A stretch of 64,000 nt of DNA, taken from Terriglobales bacterium. Its GTDB lineage: Bacteria > Acidobacteriota > Terriglobia > Bryobacterales > Bryobacteraceae. Location: positions 124,001-188,000 of the forward strand of contig JAIXQP010000042.1 of assembly GCA_027485675.1 (NCBI GenBank), in the 5' to 3' direction. Under the pieces are notes generated by a model, which was not told the DNA's origin, did no database searches, and saw only the letters and a list, made by a program, of their open reading frames with translations. Position numbers and translations under genes: made by a program. Below are positions 32,085 to 41,050 of this stretch, piece by piece. Numbering within the stretch: position 1 is the stretch's first letter; the number at the start of each line of letters is the position of its first letter.

Positions 32085-35000
32085 ATGAAACGTAGTGTTT
32101 GGCTATTCCTGGCGCTCGCCTATCCGGCCCTTGCCCAATTCACCACCGCCAGCCTGGGCGGCATCATCAACGACTCCACGGGCGCTCCCGTTCCGGACGC
32201 CAAAGTAACCGTCCGGAACCTCGAGACCGGCTTCGTGCAGTCCGGGGCCAGCAACAGCACCGGCGCCTATCAGCTCTCCCTGCTGCCCGTAGGCTCCTAC
32301 CGGCTCACCGTCGAAAAGCAGGGCTTCGCCACCTACGCCCAGGAGGGTCTCACCCTTGCCGTCGGCCAATTAGCGAACCAGAACGTCTCGCTCAAAGTGG
32401 GCCAGGTGAACGAGCAGATCACCGTGACCAGCGAAGCGGAACTGATCCAGACGCGCACCGCTACCGGCGGGCAGTTGGTGGACCGCAAGAACATCGAAGA
32501 GTTGCCGCTGCAAGGCCGGCGCCCGGAGCGCCTGGTCTACCTCGCCGCCGGCACCGTCGACCTGGGCCGCAACGCCTGCCGCATCTGCGGACACGGCGGC
32601 GTCTATCCGGGGCAGGAGACCGCCGGCGTGAACGGCGCCGGCATCGGGCAGGTGAATTTCCAGCTCGATGGCACGAGCCACAACGATACCTATCTGAACG
32701 CGAGCCTGCCGTTTCCGAATCCGGATACCGTGCAGGAGTTCAATCTCCAGTCAAGCAACTTCACCGCGGAGTACGGCAACGCCGCCGGCGGCGTTGTGAA
32801 CATCGTGGCGCGGTCGGGCACGAACCAGGTCCACGGCACCGCCTTCAACTTTCTGCGCAACGGCGCCATGAACTCGCGCCAGTTCTTCGCCCCCGAGCGG
32901 GATGCCCTGAAGCGGAACCAGTTCGGTGGCACCGTCGGCGGTCCGATTGTCCGCAACCGCTTGTTCTACTTCGGCAGCTATCAGGGCACCGAGGTGCGGA
33001 ACACCCCCGCCGGCAACATTCGCTTCGTACCGACCGCCGCCGAGCGCGCGGGTAACTTCGCGGCAACGTCCCGGCAGTTGGTGGACCCCGTCAGCCGCGT
33101 GCCCGTGCCGGGAAACATCATTCCGGCGAGCCGGATCAACCCGGTCTCGCGGTACTTCCTCGCGCGGATCCCTCTGCCCAATGGGCCGGGCGGACAGTTG
33201 ACGTTTCCGGGCCTGCCGCTCCAGGATACCGAGCACCAGTTCATGGTTAAAGGCGACTACCAGACCGGCGCGCACCAGTTGAGCAGCCGCCTGTTTGTCA
33301 CCGATTTCGGGCGCCCGGCGGGCGTTCCCGCCGAAGGCGAAAATCTGCTCGCCGCCCGCGGCGGCAATGAGGTCCGCGTGACCAACTTCTCGCTGAACCA
33401 TGTCTACGTCCTGCGTCCCACCCTGCTCCTCAACAGCACCTTCGGGCTGAACCTGCAGCGCGGCGGCAGCCTTTCCGGCGCGCCGTTCGGCTTCGCCGCC
33501 GCCGGATCGAAAGTGGTGGGGCCGGAGAGTTCGTCTCTCAAAGCGCCGCCCGCGCTGAACCTCTCCGTGACGGACGGCTTCAGCATCGGAACCAACCACC
33601 AGGGCATCTTCGACCGCGGCGACTTCACCATCCGCGAAGTGCTGAGTTGGAACAAGGGCAACCACGAGTTGCGGTTTGGCGGCGAGGCGGTCCGCGTGCA
33701 CAACCCGATCACGAACACGTTCCAAATGATGGGGAACTTCACGTTCAACGGCCAGCTTTCGGGCAATGGTTTGTCGGACTTTATGTTCGGCCGCGCCTCG
33801 GCCTTCACGCAGGGCGGCGGCGAATTCAAGGACCTGCTGGGCACCCGCTGGAGCTTCTTTGCGCAGGACAACTGGCGCGTCAGCCCCCGGCTGACCCTGA
33901 ACCTCGGCGTGCGCTGGGATCCCTATCTGCCCTACTACGACCGGCAGGGCCGGGTGGTCTGTTTCCAGCCGAACTCCGGCCAGGTTTCCAAGCGCTTTCC
34001 GAATGCGCCCATGGGTCTGCTCTACGGCGGTGACAACGCGGACGAGGGCTGCCCGGTGGCCGGCTCGGAGCCGAACTGGGGCAACGTGAGTCCGCGGCTG
34101 GGCTTTGCCTACCGGTTGACGAACGACGGCAAGACGAGCGTGCGCGGCGGCTTTGGCCTCTATTACACGCCCATCCAGTCGAGCAACATGAATCCGTATA
34201 CCAACATTGCGCCCTTCGCCGGCACCTTCACGTTGAACGACGTCGCGTTTGAAGATCCCTTCGGCAGTAAAGGAATGGCCAATCCGTTTCCGGCCAATTT
34301 CGGACCCACTATTCCGGGGCCGGAATTCGTCTTCTCCCCGAACAACGCCATCCGGGCTTACTTCGCGCCGGACTACCGCATTCCGCAACTCGCCTCCTGG
34401 AGCCTCCGCCTGGAGCGCCAACTGCGCGGCGATTGGGTGGCGAGCTTGGCCTACATCGGCAACAAGGGGACGTTCCTCCAATACACGATCGAAGAGAATC
34501 CCGCCCTGTTCGGACCCGGCGCGACCGTCGCCAATACCCAGCAACGGCGCGTCTATCCCAACTTCGGGAACGTGCGGCGGACCGATTCCGGCGGCAACAG
34601 CAACTTCCATTCGATGCAGTTGAACCTCGAGAAGCGGTTCGCGAAGGGATTGTCCATGCTCACGAACTACACCTGGTCGCGGACGATTGACGATGCCCAG
34701 GCCGGCAGCCTGGTCGTCAACCCCTTCAACCGGCGGCAGAACCGCGGCTTGGCCGGCGAAGACGTCGAGCACAACTTCAAGCTTTCGAGCATCTATGAAC
34801 TGCCGCGGATCCAGGCCAGCGGCGTGGCCGGGAAGTTCGCCAACGGCTGGCAGCTGAGCGGGATCGTGATCGCGCAGAGCGGCTTCCCCTTCTCGGTAGC
34901 CAGCGGCCGGGACAACTCGTTCAGCGGCATCGGCTCCGACTTCGCCGACTTCCTCGGCGGCTCCGCGACGCTTCCGGGAAGCCGTTCCCGCGGCGAGCAG

Positions 35001-35300
35001 GTTCTGCAGTGGTTCGATACGTCGCGCTTCACGGCGAACGCCATCGGCACCTTCGGGAACTCGGGACGGAATATCATTCGCGGGCCGGGATTCCTGCAGG
35101 CCGATGCCAGCATCCTGAAGAACACCTCCATCACCGAGCGCGTGCAGTTGCAGTTCCGCGGCGAGGTGTTCAACGTGCTGAACCGGCCGAACTTCCGGCT
35201 GCCCAACGCGACGGCCACTTCGGCGCAGGTGGGCCGGATCACCGCGGTGGTCGAGGACAACCAGCGGATTATTCAACTGGGTCTGAAGCTGCTCTTCTGA
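32085..35300 (+). CDS. TonB-dependent receptor, Oar-like (third copy), with Cys pair in the plug
   Basis: 1071 aa, start supported by AAGGA. Signal peptide MKRSVWLFLALAYPALAQ. Regulatory-like domain at about 20-105 (GIINDSTGAPVPDAKVTV, NSTGAYQLSLLPV). Plug at about 115-260 (DRKNIEELPLQGRRPERL, FQLDGTSHNDTYL, AAGGVVNIVARSGTNQVHG). It differs from the other three in carrying C165-x-x-C168 (ACRICGHGG) in the plug and later Cys residues in the barrel half (RVVCFQPN and DEGCPVAG). Barrel ends LGLKLLF. The CxxC may be a disulfide or metal site. Divergent from the receptor at 28357-31746. Confidence 0.92.
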   Translation: MKRSVWLFLALAYPALAQFTTASLGGIINDSTGAPVPDAKVTVRNLETGFVQSGASNSTGAYQLSLLPVGSYRLTVEKQGFATYAQEGLTLAVGQLANQNVSLKVGQVNEQITVTSEAELIQTRTATGGQLVDRKNIEELPLQGRRPERLVYLAAGTVDLGRNACRICGHGGVYPGQETAGVNGAGIGQVNFQLDGTSHNDTYLNASLPFPNPDTVQEFNLQSSNFTAEYGNAAGGVVNIVARSGTNQVHGTAFNFLRNGAMNSRQFFAPERDALKRNQFGGTVGGPIVRNRLFYFGSYQGTEVRNTPAGNIRFVPTAAERAGNFAATSRQLVDPVSRVPVPGNIIPASRINPVSRYFLARIPLPNGPGGQLTFPGLPLQDTEHQFMVKGDYQTGAHQLSSRLFVTDFGRPAGVPAEGENLLAARGGNEVRVTNFSLNHVYVLRPTLLLNSTFGLNLQRGGSLSGAPFGFAAAGSKVVGPESSSLKAPPALNLSVTDGFSIGTNHQGIFDRGDFTIREVLSWNKGNHELRFGGEAVRVHNPITNTFQMMGNFTFNGQLSGNGLSDFMFGRASAFTQGGGEFKDLLGTRWSFFAQDNWRVSPRLTLNLGVRWDPYLPYYDRQGRVVCFQPNSGQVSKRFPNAPMGLLYGGDNADEGCPVAGSEPNWGNVSPRLGFAYRLTNDGKTSVRGGFGLYYTPIQSSNMNPYTNIAPFAGTFTLNDVAFEDPFGSKGMANPFPANFGPTIPGPEFVFSPNNAIRAYFAPDYRIPQLASWSLRLERQLRGDWVASLAYIGNKGTFLQYTIEENPALFGPGATVANTQQRRVYPNFGNVRRTDSGGNSNFHSMQLNLEKRFAKGLSMLTNYTWSRTIDDAQAGSLVVNPFNRRQNRGLAGEDVEHNFKLSSIYELPRIQASGVAGKFANGWQLSGIVIAQSGFPFSVASGRDNSFSGIGSDFADFLGGSATLPGSRSRGEQVLQWFDTSRFTANAIGTFGNSGRNIIRGPGFLQADASILKNTSITERVQLQFRGEVFNVLNRPNFRLPNATATSAQVGRITAVVEDNQRIIQLGLKLLF

Positions 35301-35319
35301 CGGAAGCCGGGGGAGATTG

Positions 35320-35991
35320 GTGAAGCGGCCGGCGAAAGCCAACCAGAACGGCGCCACAGTGCGAGAGATCCCGGACCTGCCCGCGCGCTTTGATGCGGGC
35401 GGGGCCGCGGATCTGGCGCCGGACGGCGATGCCATCTCGTGTGAGGGCCTCCATCTGGCGGACTTCGAATGGACCGGCCGCAAGGCCGGTTCGCTGCGGC
35501 TGGAAGCGTGTCTCGTCGAGCGGGTGCGGTGGACCGGAAGCGAGTTCGGCGCCGTGACCTGGAAGGATGTCCGGCTGGTCGGCTGCGATCTCGCCAACGT
35601 CCGAGCCCACCGGATGAACCTCGTGCGTGTCGAACTCATCGACTGCCGTTTGACCGGCCTCACCGTCCGGGCCGCCGAGTGGCAGGACGTGCTGGTGCAG
35701 AACTCCGATGCCCGCTTCCTGCAAATGCGCGGCGCGGTGCTCGGGCGCTGCGAGTTCACCGGCAGTGACCTGCAGGAGGCCGATTTCCAGGAGGCCGATC
35801 TCCGCGCAGCCCTGCTCCAAGGCTGCCAGTTGGGCCGGGCTGACCTCCGCGGCGCGCGGCTGCGCGGAACGGACTTCCGCCGGTCCCACCTCGAGGAGAT
35901 GCTGGTCGGCGTCACCGATGTGGACGGCGCCATCGTCGATCCGGCCCAGGCGATGCTCCTCGCCCGGCTCATGGGTTTAGAGATCCGCTAG
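35320..35991 (+). CDS. Pentapeptide-repeat protein
   Basis: 223 aa from the GTG at 35320, preceded by GGGGGAG at 5-6 nt; a TTG one codon earlier is an alternative. No signal peptide. Residues about 45-200 show A(D/N)LxX-like pentapeptides of a right-handed quadrilateral beta-helix, clearest at FTGSDLQEADFQEADL and GRADLRGARLRGTDF, with earlier degenerate coils (SGEC-like CEGLHLADFEW, CDLANVRAHRMNL). Such proteins bind other proteins or mimic DNA. It follows the TonB receptor by 19 bp and may be in its transcript. It overlaps the ankyrin gene tail to tail through a CTAG. Confidence 0.8.
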   Translation: MKRPAKANQNGATVREIPDLPARFDAGGAADLAPDGDAISCEGLHLADFEWTGRKAGSLRLEACLVERVRWTGSEFGAVTWKDVRLVGCDLANVRAHRMNLVRVELIDCRLTGLTVRAAEWQDVLVQNSDARFLQMRGAVLGRCEFTGSDLQEADFQEADLRAALLQGCQLGRADLRGARLRGTDFRRSHLEEMLVGVTDVDGAIVDPAQAMLLARLMGLEIR

Positions 35992-37475
35992 GCCCGCAGC
36001 AGCGCCGCCATGGCCGGCTGCCGGTAACGCTCGGCCCAGCCGAGGGGAGTCAGCCGGAGGTCGTCGTCGATGGCGTACCGCCGCGCCCCGCGCGCCAGAA
36101 AGAGTTCGGCGTTGGCCACGTCACCACCGCGGGCGAAGCGGTGCAACGGGGTGACGGCCAGCCAGTCGCGATGGTTGGGGTCCATGCCGTGGGCGAACAG
36201 AAGCTCCGTAATCGCGGGCGTCTTGCCGCCAACGCCCACCTGCTTGGCCAGTTGCGGGCGATGATGCAGCAGGAGCCGGACGAACGGCTCGTGCCCCTCC
36301 TCCGCGGCACAAACGAGCGCACCGGGATCGTTGGCGAGCTTCGGATTCGCCGCCAGCATCGCGGCCGCCGGAACGATGTCGCCGTAATAGGCGAGGATCT
36401 CGAGCGACCGCGCCGCGCCGTGCGAAGCGAGCAGGGCGACCATCTCGTCGTCCTGATTGCGAAGGGCGGCCGAGAGCGTGTCCGCGGAGCTTTCAACTGG
36501 CACGTTGGGGTGGGCGCCGTGGGCGAGGAGTAGCTCGACGATGGCGCGGTGGCGGTGGCAAACCGCTTCGTGCAGCGCCTGCCCCAGCGGGGCGATGCCT
36601 TCGATGCGGAGGTTCGGGTCAGCGCCGTGCGCCAGCAGCAGCTCGACGATCGCCCGGTGCCCGGCCGCGGCCGCGTTGCGCAGCGGCGTGCCGGAGCAGG
36701 GATAGTAGGTGATGTAGGGCGAAGGGCGGTTGGCCAGGCTGGGGTCTGCGGCGAGAAGCCGGGTGACGTGGTCGAGGTCGCCGATGTAGCAAGCCGTGCA
36801 GATGTCGCACTCCGCGCCGCGCTTCCGCAGATGGTCGATCACCTGCCGCGGCGTCGTCCTGGTCTCGGCCGGTACGTCGCGCCAACCACGGAAAAGGTAG
36901 TCGCCGTTGGCGAGTTGAATGGGGCGGGCGCCGTCGGGCCGCTGGGCGTTCAGATCGGCGCCCCGGCTCTGCAGTTCGTCAATGATCTTCAACTGGCGGG
37001 TCATCGCGGCCCAGTGGATCGGCAGGTTGCCGCGCGGATCGGGGGCTGTGAGCAGGCTGGGATCCGCGTTCAGCAGCCGCCGGACTTGGCGGAGGTCCCG
37101 CGCACGGATGGCGGCGGCGATTGGCTCTCCCCGGTCGGAGGCCGGCAGATGGGCTTCGAGCAGCGCGCGCATCGCGGCAAAACCGCTCTCGGCGGCGAGA
37201 GTCAGCAGCGGCTGATGAACCTCCAGACTTAAGCCGTCGGCCTGGTAGCCGAGCAGAAGCTGAACGGCCGCCAGTTGGTTGGAGCGAACGGCGAATTCAA
37301 GCGGCGTGCGGTACTGATAATGGCACCGCGCCAGGGCCGCGTTCTGCTCGAGCAGGCGGCGCAGCGTGGGAACATCCCCCGCGCGCGCGGCCCGCAGCAT
37401 CTCCCAAACCTGCCGGCCCGTGCCGGGCGACCAGAGCAGGGGTTGGTTCGATCGCAATTCCGCCGGGCAGCGCAT
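35988..37475 (-). CDS. Ankyrin-repeat protein
   Basis: 495 aa without signal peptide. Ankyrin repeats run along the chain: WEMLRAARAGDVPTLRRLLEQ (37-), TPLEFAVRSNQLAAVQLLLG, NLPIHWAAMTRQLKIIDEL, GTPLRNAAAAGHRAIVELLLAHGADPN, GQALHEAVCHRHRAIVELLLAHGAHPN (two near-identical neighbours), and TPLHRFARGGDVANAELFLARGA. An unusual insert near 215-235 has two Cys in CDICTACYIGD. A TAACCT hexamer 9 nt before the ATG supports this start. Likely a cytoplasmic protein-binding scaffold. Divergent from a radical SAM gene 53 bp away. Confidence 0.9.
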   Translation of the reverse strand: MRCPAELRSNQPLLWSPGTGRQVWEMLRAARAGDVPTLRRLLEQNAALARCHYQYRTPLEFAVRSNQLAAVQLLLGYQADGLSLEVHQPLLTLAAESGFAAMRALLEAHLPASDRGEPIAAAIRARDLRQVRRLLNADPSLLTAPDPRGNLPIHWAAMTRQLKIIDELQSRGADLNAQRPDGARPIQLANGDYLFRGWRDVPAETRTTPRQVIDHLRKRGAECDICTACYIGDLDHVTRLLAADPSLANRPSPYITYYPCSGTPLRNAAAAGHRAIVELLLAHGADPNLRIEGIAPLGQALHEAVCHRHRAIVELLLAHGAHPNVPVESSADTLSAALRNQDDEMVALLASHGAARSLEILAYYGDIVPAAAMLAANPKLANDPGALVCAAEEGHEPFVRLLLHHRPQLAKQVGVGGKTPAITELLFAHGMDPNHRDWLAVTPLHRFARGGDVANAELFLARGARRYAIDDDLRLTPLGWAERYRQPAMAALLRA

Positions 37476-37484
37476 ACTACACTG

Positions 37485-37490
37485 AGGTTA
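37485..37490 (-). promoter_or_regulatory. Candidate leaderless -10 (TAACCT) for the ankyrin gene
   Basis: TAACCT on the minus strand is 9 nt before the ATG at 37475, and no Shine-Dalgarno precedes that ATG. On the plus strand of the same 53-bp spacer the radical SAM gene instead has a strong GGGAGGA ribosome-binding site, so the pair mixes the two initiation styles. Confidence 0.4.
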
Positions 37491-37528
37491 CAGCGAAAGC
37501 TGCGAACTGATCTACGCAGGGAGGATTT

Positions 37529-38545
37529 GTGAAGACTTCCGAAGTGGTACAAGCGTGGGGAAAGATTCTGCGGGGGCAACAGCCTTCGCTCTCCATCGAG
37601 ATTACGAAAGAGTGTCCGCTGAAGTGCCCGGGATGCTACGCGTACGACGATGGGCACCTGGGCGGCGGTACGACGCTACGCAGCCTGACGGACCGGAAAG
37701 GCCAGGAGTTGATCGACGGCGTGCTCGAAGTCGTCGACCGGCTGAAGCCGCTCCATCTGTCGCTGGTCGGCGGCGATCCGCTGGTCCGCTACCGCGAAGT
37801 GGAGACGCTGGTGCCGCTGTTGCTGCGCCGCGGCATCCATGTGCAGGTGGTAACCAGCGCATTCCGGAAGATCGCGGCGGAGTGGGCCGACATGGAGCAT
37901 CTCTCCGTGGTCGTCTCGATCGACGGACTGCAACCCGACCACGATATTCGCCGCGCGCCGGCCACGTATGACCGCATCCTCAAAAACATCGAGGGCCAGC
38001 ACATCACCATCCACAGCACCATCACCGGCCAGATGATGAAGCAGCCGGGCTACCTCGAAGAGTTTCTGCGGTTCTGGACGCCGCGGCCCGAGATCCGGAA
38101 GGTGTGGTTCAGCCTGTTCACGCCGCAGATCGGCGATTCGATGCCCGAGATTCTCACCCGCGAAGAGCGCCTGCGGGCCATGCGGGAGCTGCTCGACCTG
38201 CGGGTTCGCTATCCGAAGGTGGACATGGCGAAGGGGCTGATTGAGCAGTTCGCCACCCCGCCGCACACCCCGGAAGACTGCGTCTTCGCCCGCACCACGC
38301 AGGTGTTGACGGCGGACCTGAAGACCAAGGTCACCCCCTGCCAGTACGGCGGCAAACCGGACTGCGAGCAGTGCGGCTGCATCGCCTCGATGGGCTTGGC
38401 CGCCGTGGCCGCGCACAAGCTGTGGGGCGTCGTGCCGGTCGGCAAGATCTTCCAGGGTTCTGTCGTGATCGGCGAAACCTGGCGGAAGCTGACCGGCGGG
38501 GACGATGCGCCGGCGCCCGAACCAGCGTTCAAGGTATTGCAGTAG
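37529..38545 (+). CDS. Radical SAM protein with five C-terminal cysteines
   Basis: 338 aa, GTG start with GGGAGGA upstream. Radical SAM cluster motif C29-x3-C33-x2-C36 (ECPLKCPGC), a GGDP segment (LSLVGGDPLV), and the SIDGL strand typical of the barrel. The C-terminus carries five Cys: 251, 271, 279, 282 and 284 (EDCVF, TPCQYGG, DCEQCGC), which could hold an auxiliary iron-sulfur cluster as in SPASM-type enzymes. No small precursor peptide gene and no recognisable partner lies alongside, so substrate and pathway are unknown. It is divergent from the ankyrin gene and ends 4 bp from the next convergent gene. Confidence 0.88.
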   Translation: MKTSEVVQAWGKILRGQQPSLSIEITKECPLKCPGCYAYDDGHLGGGTTLRSLTDRKGQELIDGVLEVVDRLKPLHLSLVGGDPLVRYREVETLVPLLLRRGIHVQVVTSAFRKIAAEWADMEHLSVVVSIDGLQPDHDIRRAPATYDRILKNIEGQHITIHSTITGQMMKQPGYLEEFLRFWTPRPEIRKVWFSLFTPQIGDSMPEILTREERLRAMRELLDLRVRYPKVDMAKGLIEQFATPPHTPEDCVFARTTQVLTADLKTKVTPCQYGGKPDCEQCGCIASMGLAAVAAHKLWGVVPVGKIFQGSVVIGETWRKLTGGDDAPAPEPAFKVLQ

Positions 38546-38549
38546 GCCG

Positions 38550-40916
38550 CTATGAGTAGGTGAGCGTGACGGTGGCGACGGTGTCCGCCAAGGCCACGGC
38601 CCGCAGCCAATACGCGTTGTACCCCGGCGGAAAGCGGTGCTGCACCGGCTGCCCCGGGGCGACGGCGAACGTCTGATACGGCACCCAGAGGCCGCTGCCC
38701 GTCAGGTCGACTTCAATCCGGATCTCCACCTTGCCGGCGCCGGAGTGCGAAAGGCGCAGCAGCTTCTGGTCGTAGCCGGTGAGCAGATACGGCTCGGACG
38801 GCGCGTTAGCCTGCACCGGGGTATCCCGCCACGGGCCGCCTTCGCCCTTCGACTTGCCGAAGCGCCACAGATCGTCCGAAGCGCCGAGCCACAGCCGGTG
38901 CTCGCCGTCGGTGGTCGTCACGAACTCGCCGGCCGGCAGCTCCATGCGGGGCAAGCCGGCCAGCACCGTGAGGCCGCGCCAGGAGCAGAAATCCTGAATG
39001 GGCAGATTGTGCGTGCAGACGGGCCGCACCAGGGCGATGCCGCCGGCGTTGTTCGAAGGCAACTCGTAGAAGGTTCCGTGGGAGTGGAACAGGTCGCGTT
39101 CGGTGGAGACTTCGCGAGCGATGCGGCAGCCGGCGGGCGCGGCCGGTCCCTTGGGCAGCCGCCAGCGCTTGCCGGCCTCATCGACGTAGATGACGGAGGC
39201 GGCATCTTCGGCCAGGACGGCGGGCGTCGGCAGGTTCTCCTTCATCCAGGCGTGGAGTTTGGCATCGGCCAGCGGCCGGGCGGCGAGGTTGGCGTCAACC
39301 TCGTAGAGCGCCTTGGGAGTCGAAAGGAGCAGGGTGCCGGTCTTCCCGTCGCGGGTCCAGAGCAGGGCGCCCGGCGCGGTGGGCGCGGGTGCCGGCGGCG
39401 CCGCCGGGCGGGAATCAACCGCGGCGTATTGGAAGAAGGCCGTCGCGCCGGCGCAGGCGTGCAGCGGCGTCAGCCGGATCCACGCCCCGGTCTCGGTGGG
39501 CAGGAAGGAAGTGTACTGATAGCCGCGCGCCGGGACAGTGATTTGGCGCAACGGCGTCCAGGCGCCCGAACCCGCGCGGTCCACCTCCAGCCGGAAGGTG
39601 ACCGGCGTGGCCGACTGGTGCGTCAGGTGGAGCAGGCGATGAGCAAACCCGCTGAACAGATACGGCTCGGAGGGTTGGTTGGCCGTGAGATCGTCCTTCA
39701 CCCAAACCGCGCCGCGGCCGATGGGCGGGCCGAAGGTATCGAGCTTCGCGGGGTAAAGAAACCAGAGGTTCGACTGCGACCGGCCCGGCCCGGGGATCTT
39801 GCCCTTCACACTGCGGGTATTGAAGAACTCGTTCTTGGCCGTATCGTCGCAGCCGAGAACCAGCCGATTGCCCCAGCGGGCGAAATCGCCCACCACGCGA
39901 ATGTACGTCGAACGCGGAGCGATCCCGGCCGAGCGGTTGGCCCGAAATGTTTTGGGAAAACGCCAGAACATGCCGTGCATGGTCATCAGGAGTTCGTCTT
40001 CGCCAATATCCCGGATGCGCGGCCATTCGGTGTTCCAGCCGTGGGCCCCGTCGTAGGTGTGCGTGGCCTTGGGCAGCCGGTAGGAGTGCCAGACGCCCTT
40101 GTCGAGCAGCATCAGGATAACGGAGCGATGGTCCCAGCCGATCGCCCAGATGGGGTCGGTCGCCGGATTGGGATTGCCGTCGATGCCGCCGGGGCCGGTG
40201 ACGTCGGTGAACTGATTGCGGCGAACGACCCGCCAATCCTTGCCGTCCCATTCGGCCAGGCAGCCCGAGGGCGTATCGGGCGGCAGGTTGCCGCCGCCGA
40301 TCTCGCCGTTGTTTGAATAGACGACGCGACCCTGGCCGGAGTAAAAGCCTTTGCCGTGATAGCCGGGCAGCAGGGGCCCGGCGATATCCTTGGCGGCCTT
40401 GCGGACCACCATGGCGTTGCCGTCTTCGTAGAGCTGCCGCACGGCGAGGGTGCGGGCATCGACCTCGTAGAACCCTTCCTCCATCGAGGCGAAATAGATC
40501 TTGTTGGCCGGGTCCGTCAGGTGCCGGGCGTTCCCCGTGGGGCGGCCGTACATAGCCGAGAAGGGGATGGCGCGGACGCGGCGTTGCGAGTCGATCGCGT
40601 AGGGGCCGATAAACAGCTGCTTCGACTCGCGATGGATCATCCGATTGGCGGGCGTGCCGCCGATGCTTTCGGGGCGAATCGTCTGATTGAGCTCTTCGTC
40701 GATTTCATACAGCCGGTCGTCCGACCCGTTCGGTTGATGCGGCGAGTAGGTTACCACCCACAGGCGGCCGGCCCAGGGGACGACGGCGCCGGTGCCGCAC
40801 TCGTGCTGCGAGTTGAACATGGCCAGGTGGGGATAGACGCCGCTGATCTGGCGGCGAACCGGCGTCTGTGCGAGCAGGGCAAGGGAAGGGGAAAGCAGGA
40901 ACGAGCGGCGAAGCAT
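38550..40916 (-). CDS. Large secreted hypothetical protein with propeller-like repeats
   Basis: 788 aa. N-terminus MLRRSFLLSPSLALLAQ is a signal peptide, possibly Tat-like because of RR. The first 400 residues contain kelch/propeller-like strands (GTGAVVPWAGRLWVVTYSP, DDRLYEIDEELN, NKIYFASMEEGFYEVD, GRVVYSNNGEIGGGN). A similar domain is recalled from uncharacterised secreted proteins of Planctomycetota and Acidobacteriota. Two later segments share a repeated edge, PSEPYLFSGFAHRLLHLTH and PSEPYLLTGYDQKLLRLSH, so the second half contains an internal duplication. TAGGAT lies 9 nt before the ATG. No function can be assigned. Confidence 0.75.
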   Translation of the reverse strand: MLRRSFLLSPSLALLAQTPVRRQISGVYPHLAMFNSQHECGTGAVVPWAGRLWVVTYSPHQPNGSDDRLYEIDEELNQTIRPESIGGTPANRMIHRESKQLFIGPYAIDSQRRVRAIPFSAMYGRPTGNARHLTDPANKIYFASMEEGFYEVDARTLAVRQLYEDGNAMVVRKAAKDIAGPLLPGYHGKGFYSGQGRVVYSNNGEIGGGNLPPDTPSGCLAEWDGKDWRVVRRNQFTDVTGPGGIDGNPNPATDPIWAIGWDHRSVILMLLDKGVWHSYRLPKATHTYDGAHGWNTEWPRIRDIGEDELLMTMHGMFWRFPKTFRANRSAGIAPRSTYIRVVGDFARWGNRLVLGCDDTAKNEFFNTRSVKGKIPGPGRSQSNLWFLYPAKLDTFGPPIGRGAVWVKDDLTANQPSEPYLFSGFAHRLLHLTHQSATPVTFRLEVDRAGSGAWTPLRQITVPARGYQYTSFLPTETGAWIRLTPLHACAGATAFFQYAAVDSRPAAPPAPAPTAPGALLWTRDGKTGTLLLSTPKALYEVDANLAARPLADAKLHAWMKENLPTPAVLAEDAASVIYVDEAGKRWRLPKGPAAPAGCRIAREVSTERDLFHSHGTFYELPSNNAGGIALVRPVCTHNLPIQDFCSWRGLTVLAGLPRMELPAGEFVTTTDGEHRLWLGASDDLWRFGKSKGEGGPWRDTPVQANAPSEPYLLTGYDQKLLRLSHSGAGKVEIRIEVDLTGSGLWVPYQTFAVAPGQPVQHRFPPGYNAYWLRAVALADTVATVTLTYS

Positions 40917-40925
40917 GTAGAGGCA

Positions 40926-40931
40926 ATCCTA
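40926..40931 (-). promoter_or_regulatory. Candidate leaderless -10 (TAGGAT)
   Basis: TAGGAT on the minus strand (40931-40926) is 9 nt before the ATG at 40916, followed by TGCCTCTAC, which has no Shine-Dalgarno. Together with the terminator at 40974-41013 it separates this gene from the TonB receptor upstream. Confidence 0.4.
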
Positions 40932-40973
40932 CGTTATCGGACAGCGGCGAGCCAAGTGACTTCTCTCCTGGCT

Positions 40974-41013
40974 AAACGCAAACGACCCGGCTTCCGAGTG
41001 GGAAGCGCGGGTC
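40974..41013 (-). terminator. Probable Rho-independent terminator after the fourth TonB receptor
   Basis: Minus strand: GACCCGCGCTTCC pairs with GGAAGCCGGGTC across a 5-nt loop, giving a 12-bp stem with one bulge (41013-40984). It is followed by GTTTGCGTTT, a broken T-rich tail. It lies 38 bp past the stop of the receptor at 41051. This is the only clear hairpin terminator I find in the window. Confidence 0.6.
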
Positions 41014-41050
41014 GCGCGTGGGAACAGCGGGCACGGCCTAAGCCGCGCGG

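Noticed and set aside
32751-35972. 1073-codon open frame antisense to a TonB receptor and the pentapeptide gene
   Set aside because: The plus-strand genes have signal peptide, domain motifs and a ribosome-binding site; the antisense product has low-complexity composition and no motif.
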